DNA of 6,630 nucleotides from Caldifarciminota bacterium (lineage in GTDB: Bacteria; Hydrothermota; Hydrothermia; LBFQ01; DSFT01), in NCBI GenBank assembly GCA_015494735.1, contig WGAQ01000152.1, positions 1 to 6,630 of the forward strand, given 5' to 3'. Under the pieces are notes generated by a model. The model searched no databases and was not told the origin of the DNA. It worked only from the letters and a program-made list of their open reading frames with translations. The position numbers were made by a program, and so were the translations under genes. Position 1 is the first letter of the stretch; the number at the start of each line of letters is the position of its first letter. Shown in pieces: positions 1 to 4,587 of this stretch.

Positions 1-371
1 ATGGTGCACCAGGCTCCAGCCTCCTGTAAACAGTGGACGGGGAACCTGTACTCTTCCACCACCTCCAGTATCTGCCCGGTGATTCCATACTCCATTTCGA
101 ATACCTGATATGGCTCCGTGGATGTGGATATGGCGATTATACCATATTGCCCTTTCCGGGCTCTCAATTTCAGTTGCCTTCTCAGGACATCGACCGCATT
201 CACCTTTATGGCAACGGGACCGGATGCCCCGTACTTAATTCCCCTCGTACAGCAGTAAATACATCCGAAAGAGCATCCGTAATATGGATTGATGGAGTAA
301 TCATCCAGAAACCATAGGTCCCTCCTCTTATGGCGATTCAAAATGCTCTTTACATGAACTTCACGAATCAC
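1..371 (-). CDS. SPL/COG1533-like radical SAM protein, partial (3' end outside window), reading frame possibly disrupted near the edge
   Basis: Translating the minus strand from GTG at 371 gives VIREVHVKSILNRHKRRDLW followed by NPYYGCSFGCIYC. This is the N-terminal signature of the radical SAM family that contains spore photoproduct lyase-like proteins (COG1533). The CX3CX2C cluster ligands are Cys33, Cys37 and Cys40, and would hold a 4Fe-4S cluster that cleaves S-adenosylmethionine. Cys41 stands where the family usually has Tyr. Further family-like segments are VNAVDVLRRQL (about 57-67), STSTEPYQ (about 84-91) and LEVVEEYRFPVH ending at residue 113. The GTG start is chosen because GAAGGAG lies 6 nt upstream, and it overlaps the end of ogt by 11 nt. 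Beyond residue 113 the expected TKS/RD segment is absent. A family-like RRLEPGAP instead appears in another frame at 2-25, so the gene may be internally deleted. The substrate is unknown; a DNA-lesion role is only suggested by the neighbouring repair genes. Confidence 0.88.
   Translation of the reverse strand, partial: MIREVHVKSILNRHKRRDLWFLDDYSINPYYGCSFGCIYCCTRGIKYGASGPVAIKVNAVDVLRRQLKLRARKGQYGIIAISTSTEPYQVFEMEYGITGQILEVVEEYRFPVHCLQEAGAWCT
2..35 (-). other. Apparent internal deletion and frame change in the radical SAM gene
   Basis: The main frame ends its recognisable homology with FPVH (His113 codon at 33-35) and then reads CLQEAGAWCT, which does not look like the family. One base over, codons at 2-25 read RRLEPGAP. 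This resembles the conserved LEPxAP motif that in COG1533 proteins lies roughly 40 residues further downstream, after the TKS...LRD segment. The simplest reading is loss of a segment that is not a multiple of three bases, either in the genome or in the assembly. Family positions are from memory and the window ends here, so confidence is moderate. Confidence 0.45.
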
Positions 372-377
372 GAATGG

Positions 378-384
378 CTCCTTC
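378..384 (-). promoter_or_regulatory. Shine-Dalgarno site of the radical SAM gene
   Basis: The minus strand reads GAAGGAG, a near-perfect Shine-Dalgarno, with 6 nt before GTG at 371. It lies inside the last codons of ogt and is the reason for choosing the GTG start. The ATG nearer the motif (minus strand, about 326) is out of frame and meets TGA after four codons. Confidence 0.75.
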
Positions 385-643
385 GATTCGAAGAAGGGTC
401 TTCTTAACCTGAATGCCCAGCGGATAGAAACCTATAAGCGTCCCCTTCCGGGTAATCAACCTGTGGCATGGAATGAGAATCTGAAAGGGATTTCTCATAA
501 GTGCAACGAGCATTTCGTGGAATTTAACTCCGGCTGCCCTCGAAATTTCCGGATAGGTGGCTGTTTTCCCGAGGGGAATCCGAACGAGAAATTCGTAAAC
601 TGCCCTGTGTTTATAGGGGAAATCGGGGATGGAAAATTGACTG

Positions 644-648
644 CCCCC
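644..648 (-). other. Frameshift site in ogt (G5 homopolymer)
   Basis: On the minus strand the frame reads GTG GTG GAG GGG GCA GTC. One extra G gives GAG GGG GGC AGT CAA, which runs directly into the conserved C-terminal domain. The break therefore maps to this G run at about residue 68, a classic place for indel mutation or homopolymer sequencing error. The run is not a canonical X XXY YYZ slippery heptamer and no obvious stem-loop follows, so programmed frameshifting is the less likely explanation. Confidence 0.8.
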
Positions 649-843
649 TCCACCACGGACTTCAACTCACGGGACAGCCACCCCTCCAGGTCATCCGATT
701 GAACAATCTCCCCCTTCAGGGAATGGTATTTCTGGATTTTCTTCAGATGATTGAGAGCCTTTTCCCTTTCGTAATGCCATCCATACGCCCATACCCTGCC
801 CCCACTCTCCAGAAAATAGACATGCACCTTAAAACCATAGATA

Positions 844-1566
844 TCAACCATTTTTCTCCAGAATGGAAATGAGCCTCTTCTGATATTCCATGGGGAGTTT
901 CTTCATCCCCTCCCTGATTATTCTCCGCCTGTACCTGTCTGTGGTGGATGAAAGCTCCAGCAGGAACCGGAACACAGCCCCGGAATCCTTTTTGGAGACC
1001 TCCCTCAGAGCCCACCCGATGGCTTTTATCACCTCCCCATCCCTTTCATCCATGGCTCTTCTCAAAAAATCCAGGCAGAATCGGGCATCCTCCTTTTTAC
1101 TCCTTATATAGGGAGGGATGGTCGCCACAGCAAGGCGGCGGAGCCATCTGTTATCGGATTCGAGCCACTCCTCCATCATGCCGAAAATCTGCTCCCTGCT
1201 TCGGGCGGCAAGAGGATCCATTACCCGCAGACGCAGAGCCATCTGGTCGCAAATTTCCCAGTTGTCGATATCACAGACCACACCGGATGCAAATCCCAGA
1301 ACCCCATCGGGCATCGTGCGAATAAGGGCAGACAATGCAGAGATGGCAACGAACCTGTAATCCCTCTCCCCGGTATTCCACAGGGTGGAAATGATTTCCA
1401 TGGGATTTTCCCTCCCCCTCAAAAGATTTCCCAGTTTCTTTCCCAGACTGTTCAAAAACGGCGTGGATGTCATTCCGGAGGGCGTTCTATTCTCCAGAAA
1501 CAGGCCTTTCAATCGAATCAGGGCATCGGGATTTCCATCGGCAAGGGATTTCAGAACTTCATCCAT
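844..1566 (-). CDS. alkD: AlkD-family DNA alkylation repair protein (HEAT-like alkylpurine DNA glycosylase)
   Basis: This is a 240-residue all-helical protein of the AlkD family, HEAT-like-repeat glycosylases that excise positively charged N3- and N7-alkylpurines without flipping the base. Three family landmarks are visible. DNWEICDQMA (101-110) holds Trp103 and Asp107, matching the catalytic pair Trp109/Asp113 of Bacillus cereus AlkD. NRWLRRLAVATIP (139-151) holds the conserved Arg. KAIGWALREVSKKD (181-194) holds Trp185, the counterpart of Trp187. Length is usual for the family, and ATG 1566 is the only sensible start. It appears to be the first gene of the operon: its stop overlaps the ogt start by 8 bp, so two alkylation-repair activities are translationally linked. 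A TATAAT box only 8 nt upstream suggests a leaderless transcript. Related subfamilies (AlkC, AlkF, AlkG) are less likely because the Trp/Asp/Trp set is complete. Confidence 0.92.
   Translation of the reverse strand: MDEVLKSLADGNPDALIRLKGLFLENRTPSGMTSTPFLNSLGKKLGNLLRGRENPMEIISTLWNTGERDYRFVAISALSALIRTMPDGVLGFASGVVCDIDNWEICDQMALRLRVMDPLAARSREQIFGMMEEWLESDNRWLRRLAVATIPPYIRSKKEDARFCLDFLRRAMDERDGEVIKAIGWALREVSKKDSGAVFRFLLELSSTTDRYRRRIIREGMKKLPMEYQKRLISILEKNG
856..859 (-). promoter_or_regulatory. Shine-Dalgarno site of ogt
   Basis: The minus strand has CTGGAGAAAA directly before ATG at 851, giving GGAG with a 4-nt spacer. It sits inside the last codons of alkD and supports coupled translation across the 8-bp overlap. 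Confidence 0.6.
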
Positions 1567-1574
1567 GCAGTCAA

Positions 1575-1580
1575 ATTATA
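1575..1580 (-). promoter_or_regulatory. -10 box of the alkD operon promoter
   Basis: The minus strand carries a consensus TATAAT ending 8 nt before ATG 1566. Transcription starting about 7 nt downstream of the hexamer would begin at or next to the start codon, giving a leaderless mRNA, and no Shine-Dalgarno is present in that space. A TTTACA lies 21 bp upstream, too far for a normal -35, so the -35 element is unclear. Confidence 0.55.
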
Positions 1581-1603
1581 AAGGGCTGACTCTCCTTTCT
1601 CTG

Positions 1604-1609
1604 TAAAAT
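1604..1609 (+). promoter_or_regulatory. -10-like box of the PhnD-type gene
   Basis: TAAAAT ends 7 nt before ATG 1617, the same geometry as the divergent alkD promoter. No purine-rich Shine-Dalgarno precedes the ATG (the spacer is TCTCCAC), so a leaderless transcript is the natural reading. No convincing -35 is seen. The two -10 boxes face away from each other 23 bp apart, so a regulator bound between them could affect both genes. Confidence 0.45.
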
Positions 1610-1616
1610 TCTCCAC

Positions 1617-2471
1617 ATGCGCAGGATAATTCCACTGCTTCTGATTTCCACACTGATAACGGCATGCGGCGGCGGGGATAAGAGGGATGTTCTCATTCTG
1701 GGCTATTATCCCAGTTCGGAGAGCGAAAAGATTATAGAGGACCTGAAACCACTGGAAGTCTATCTGGAAAAGCGTCTGGGGATGGATGTAAAGCCATTCA
1801 TCGCAACGGATTACACCTCCATGGTGGAGGGTTTATGCTCCGGTAAAATCGATGCCAGTTTCCTCTCACCGTTTCCCTATGTACTGGGCAGGAAGAAGTG
1901 CGGAATCAAAATGATTATAATGTCCCGCCGGGAGGATGGCTCCATCTTCTATCAGAGCTACTTCGTCGTCAACAGTAAGAGTCCCTACAGGAGCATCTAC
2001 GATTTGAAGGGGAAGGTGTGGGGTTATCCGGATATAACTTCCACGAGCGGATACCTGTATCCCATGCTCAAGTTCAAAAAGATGGGCATAGACCCGGATG
2101 AGTGGTTCCCCGAAAGGGTCCAGCTCACCAGCCACGAGAATGTGGTAATTGCAGTCTATAACGGGGAAGTGGATTTTGGAACCATCTACTCCGATGCCCG
2201 AAAACTCCTCCTCAGGGAATATCCGGATGTGATGGATGTGGTCGTAAAAATAGACAGCATAGGACCCATTCCAAACGATGGTGTTGTCGTCTCTCCCAAT
2301 CTGAGTCCGGAAATAGTGGAGAAGTTGAAAGAAGCCTTTCTGGAAATGCCGAAGGACAGCACCATTTACGAGAAGATGAAAATCTATGGATGGTACGGCA
2401 CAGCCCCTGCAATAGACTCCCTGTACGACATGGTGGAAGAGGCAGCCCGCAGCGCAGGAGTCATTCGATGA
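1617..2471 (+). CDS. PhnD-type phosphate/phosphonate-like ABC transporter substrate-binding lipoprotein
   Basis: The 284-residue product starts with a short lipoprotein signal: MRR, a hydrophobic stretch, and lipobox ITAC with Cys17. The mature protein would be lipid-anchored outside the inner membrane. The rest matches the PhnD/periplasmic-binding type-2 fold: GYYPSSESEKIIEDLKPLEVYL (29-50, first strand and helix), DYTSMVEGLCSGKIDASFLSPFPYV (65-89), DLKGKVWGYPDITSTSGYLYP (129-149) with the ligand-loop STSG at 142-145, and HENVVIAVYNGEVDFGTIYSD (173-193). Such proteins bind phosphonates, phosphite, phosphate or other small anions, and some serve as sensors for signalling proteins. The ligand cannot be told from sequence alone. 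No permease or ATPase gene lies in the window, so it is an orphan here. Its 3' end overlaps the convergent glycosyltransferase gene by 11 bp. Confidence 0.9.
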   Translation: MRRIIPLLLISTLITACGGGDKRDVLILGYYPSSESEKIIEDLKPLEVYLEKRLGMDVKPFIATDYTSMVEGLCSGKIDASFLSPFPYVLGRKKCGIKMIIMSRREDGSIFYQSYFVVNSKSPYRSIYDLKGKVWGYPDITSTSGYLYPMLKFKKMGIDPDEWFPERVQLTSHENVVIAVYNGEVDFGTIYSDARKLLLREYPDVMDVVVKIDSIGPIPNDGVVVSPNLSPEIVEKLKEAFLEMPKDSTIYEKMKIYGWYGTAPAIDSLYDMVEEAARSAGVIR

Positions 2472-3441
2472 GTCTCATGAAAGCACCGTAGAAATCCTTC
2501 AGGAATCGCTCCATCTCGTATCGCTCTTCCACAAGGCGCCTTCCCCTCTGCACCATCTCCATCCTGAAATCTCCATCCTCCAGTTTCCCGAGGAGATAGA
2601 GGACGGAATCCACATCGAACTCCCTCAGAATCAATCCCCTCAACTCATCCGGAATCAATTCATCCAGAACCGGGTAATGGGTGGTGATGAAGGGGGTACC
2701 CGTGGCCATCGCCTCGAAGAGGGGAAGACCGAAGGCTTCCTTTTTGCTCGTATATAATAGAACATTTGCAGAGTGGTATAGTTTCACCAGCTCCCCATCG
2801 CTGGAAGGGGCGAACACTTCGCCGAACACCTTCAGTTTCCTTCGAAGTTCCTCATCAGCAGTCACGAACATAAGGTGATATCCCCTATCCCTCAAAACGG
2901 GAGCAATGCGAAAAATCCTGTCCGGTCCCTTGTGCTTCTGACGTCGGGGAAACATGAGCACCCTCCTCTTCCAGGGACGGGAAGGTCGGTACTGGAAAAC
3001 ATCCAGTCTCACACCGGGATAAACCACCTCCTGTGCGCCGGTCAGGGATGCCAGCCACCGGGAAGTGGCTATTCCGGGAAGGGAAAATCCATAGGAGGTT
3101 CTGGCCATGTGATGGAAAGGATGGAATACGGGATAGAAGTCGGCCTCATAGTCCTGAATGAAATAGACCCCCTTCACATCCCGGAAGAAGGGACGCAGGT
3201 ACGTGGTGAGGAAGAAGTTGTAGAGGATGGCATCCGGTTTCCATGCCCTTATAGTTCTAATATAATCGAACAATCCGATTTCCTGGACAGAAACATCTAT
3301 TCGAAAAGGGCTATCGAACTTACCCCGTGGAACGAAGAAGGCCACTTCATGCCCCATTTCGTCCATTTTACCGGCTATTTCCACCAGGAGTCTCACACCA
3401 CCCTGTGCCCTGAGGGAAACGACGGGAATTGCTATCTTCAA
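2461..3441 (-). CDS. GT4-family glycosyltransferase (GT-B fold)
   Basis: The 326-residue product has both halves of a GT-B enzyme. The N-terminal domain opens with KIAIPVVSLRAQGGVRLLVE (2-21), whose Gly-Gly loop is typical of GT4, and contains YFIQDYEADFYP (93-104), a motif of a polysaccharide-synthesis subgroup. The C-terminal domain has RRQKHKGPDRI (166-176), the usual nucleotide-sugar phosphate-binding region, and EAFGLPLFE with Glu235 and Glu243, the retaining EX7E motif. It should transfer a sugar from a nucleotide-activated donor to a growing glycan on the cytoplasmic side of the membrane; donor and acceptor are unknown. The start is TTG at 3441: the family N-terminus begins exactly there and no in-frame ATG precedes it. 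It is divergent from the second glycosyltransferase gene and probably works in the same pathway. Confidence 0.9.
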   Translation of the reverse strand: MKIAIPVVSLRAQGGVRLLVEIAGKMDEMGHEVAFFVPRGKFDSPFRIDVSVQEIGLFDYIRTIRAWKPDAILYNFFLTTYLRPFFRDVKGVYFIQDYEADFYPVFHPFHHMARTSYGFSLPGIATSRWLASLTGAQEVVYPGVRLDVFQYRPSRPWKRRVLMFPRRQKHKGPDRIFRIAPVLRDRGYHLMFVTADEELRRKLKVFGEVFAPSSDGELVKLYHSANVLLYTSKKEAFGLPLFEAMATGTPFITTHYPVLDELIPDELRGLILREFDVDSVLYLLGKLEDGDFRMEMVQRGRRLVEERYEMERFLKDFYGAFMRLIE

Positions 3442-3449
3442 CGGAACAA

Positions 3450-3455
3450 ATTTTA
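3450..3455 (-). promoter_or_regulatory. -10-like box of the minus-strand glycosyltransferase gene
   Basis: The minus strand reads TATAAAAT, whose last six bases (TAAAAT) end 8 nt before the TTG start at 3441. No Shine-Dalgarno fits in the TTGTTCCG spacer. The geometry matches the other two promoters read as leaderless. No clear -35 is present. Confidence 0.45.
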
Positions 3456-3469
3456 TACCAGAAACCCTT

Positions 3470-3475
3470 TAAAAT
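3470..3475 (+). promoter_or_regulatory. -10-like box of the plus-strand glycosyltransferase gene
   Basis: TAAAAT ends 16 nt before ATG 3492, so transcription would start near 3482 and leave a leader of about 10 nt. That leader holds GGGAG (3484-3488), a weak and very close Shine-Dalgarno (3-nt spacer). This gene would then be the only promoter-proximal gene here with a short leader instead of none. Confidence 0.35.
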
Positions 3476-3491
3476 TCCCCATCGGGAGAGA

Positions 3492-4586
3492 ATGGCCAGA
3501 ATTCTCATCGTATCCACCTACTACCTGGACAGCCATCCGGCTCCGGCGGTTCTGAGGGTCCGGGGACTGGAAAGGTACCTACGGGAAAGGGGCCACGAGG
3601 TCATGGTATTCCACTCCAGCAGTCCAGTATCCCCTGCATCCAGAAAAAGTCCCTCCCTTCTGCGATGGGTGGGATGGCCCGACTCCCAGCTTCCATTCGT
3701 CCTGAAGAATGCAATCCGGTACAGGAGTACCCTCCAGCAATTTTCCCCCGATATCGTCTATATCACCGCACCGCCCTTCAGCATCCTCCTCCTTCTCCCC
3801 CTCACCAACCGGCCCGCATTTGTGGAATTCCGGGACGTATGGAGCTATGACAGGATTCTGAAACTCTACCGGACCCCTTTCCAGAGATGGCTCACGGATG
3901 CATACGAGGGATATGTCCTGAGAAAGGCCCGGAGAATCATAACCCTCAACCATAACCAGAAGAAGTACATGATGGAAAAGCATGGACTTTCCGAATCCAG
4001 ATTCACAGTCCTGCCCCACTTCTACATACCGGCAGACCTGAAGGGATGCACCCCTGTCCCTTCCAGAGTTATCCGCATCTGCTACATGGGAACTGCCGAC
4101 TGGATGAAGGGACTGGAAAAGGTTCTCCCCGCAATGTCCCGGATGGGGGAGATAAGGCCCATAATACGGGGGAAAGTGAAGAACATATCCCCGGAAGGGG
4201 CCAGAATCCTTCCTCCCCTGCCCCCCATGGAAGCAATCAAATGGGCATGCAGGAACTGCGATATCCTGTGGGTGAGTCTGGATCGATTCGAGGGGCACCA
4301 TCTGATTACGAGCAGTAAATCCAGGAGTTTCCTCGCCACAGGGAAACCCATAATGGCCACCATCCCGATGGATAATCCCATGGCAGAGGATTTCAGAAAG
4401 GTCGGAGGAATATACATGGCGGATATAGATGATGCCGGTCAAATCGAAAGTATGCTCATGAGAATACTCAGGGACTGGAAGACGGGACAATTGATGAGAC
4501 CGGAAAATCCGGAGATATTCAGATACGATGTGGTTCTACAGGAGCTTCTGAATGCAATGGGGGAAGAAACTCCCCCGAACGATTGA
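3492..4586 (+). CDS. GT4-like glycosyltransferase lacking the usual C-domain Glu
   Basis: The 364-residue product starts MARILIVSTYYLDSHPAP with a Rossmann strand, then LRVRGLERYLRERGHEVMVF (21-40), typical of GT-B sugar transferases. VEFRDVWSYD (111-120) is the FRDxW motif common in capsule and O-antigen transferases. AYEGYVLRKARRIITLN (137-153) and the interdomain region ICYMGTADWMKG (196-207) follow. In the donor domain SSKSRSFLATGKPIMATIP (274-292) aligns with the usual SKxxEYLAxGKP, but the Glu position is Ser279, so the second Glu of EX7E is missing. ATG 3492 is preferred over an upstream in-frame TTG at 3429, because homology starts at MARILIV and the TTG would place the start inside the divergent gene. 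It probably belongs to the same surface-glycan pathway as its divergent neighbour. It could be a member with altered chemistry or an inactive partner. Confidence 0.87.
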   Translation: MARILIVSTYYLDSHPAPAVLRVRGLERYLRERGHEVMVFHSSSPVSPASRKSPSLLRWVGWPDSQLPFVLKNAIRYRSTLQQFSPDIVYITAPPFSILLLLPLTNRPAFVEFRDVWSYDRILKLYRTPFQRWLTDAYEGYVLRKARRIITLNHNQKKYMMEKHGLSESRFTVLPHFYIPADLKGCTPVPSRVIRICYMGTADWMKGLEKVLPAMSRMGEIRPIIRGKVKNISPEGARILPPLPPMEAIKWACRNCDILWVSLDRFEGHHLITSSKSRSFLATGKPIMATIPMDNPMAEDFRKVGGIYMADIDDAGQIESMLMRILRDWKTGQLMRPENPEIFRYDVVLQELLNAMGEETPPND

Positions 4587-4587
4587 A

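Larger units (their letters stand above)
361..851 (-). pseudogene. ogt: Methylated-DNA--protein-cysteine S-methyltransferase (Ogt/MGMT), frame broken by an apparent 1-base deletion
   Basis: The Ogt family reverses O6-alkylguanine (and O4-alkylthymine) by suicidal transfer of the alkyl group to an active-site Cys. The 5' part starts at ATG 851 (MVDIYGFKVHVYFLESGG) and matches the N-terminal ribonuclease-like domain. The C-terminal domain continues in another frame: RAVYEFLVRIPLGKTATYPE, a short helix-turn-helix, NPFQILIPCHRL, and a closing LLRIEG. Restoring one G in the run at 644-648 joins the two into 163 residues, a normal length for compact Ogt proteins. In that numbering Tyr100, Cys129 (codon 466-468), His130 and Glu157 are kept. 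The arginine-finger position, 17 residues before the Cys, is His112. Uncorrected, the frame stops at 495 after 118 residues and lacks the Cys. The start overlaps the alkD stop by 8 bp, and GGAG at 856-859 serves as Shine-Dalgarno. The identification is firm; whether the break is real or a sequencing error is not known. Confidence 0.9.

Noticed and set aside
33..317. 94-codon open frame on the plus strand
   Set aside because: It is antisense to the radical SAM gene, whose cysteine motif and Shine-Dalgarno make the minus strand the coding one.
644..648. Programmed -1 frameshift in ogt
   Set aside because: The site is a G run without a canonical slippery heptamer and without an evident downstream stem-loop, and Ogt genes are not known to be expressed this way. 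Not formally excluded.
1567..1616. Archaeal TATA-box promoter and archaeal host
   Set aside because: The AT-rich box is only 8 nt from the ATG, whereas an archaeal TATA box sits about 26 nt from the transcript start. The lipobox and T9SS-like tail also favour a bacterium.
3429..3491. Upstream TTG start adding 21 residues to the plus-strand glycosyltransferase
   Set aside because: It would start inside the divergent gene and upstream of the proposed -10 box. Family homology begins at MARILIV from ATG 3492.
2875..3555. 226-codon open frame on the plus strand
   Set aside because: It is antisense to the EX7E glycosyltransferase and runs into the divergent promoter; the product has no family features.
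3579..4490. 303-codon open frame on the minus strand
   Set aside because: It lies wholly antisense to the glycosyltransferase gene, whose translation has clear GT-B motifs. The antisense product has Pro/His/Gly-rich low-order sequence with no recognisable fold.
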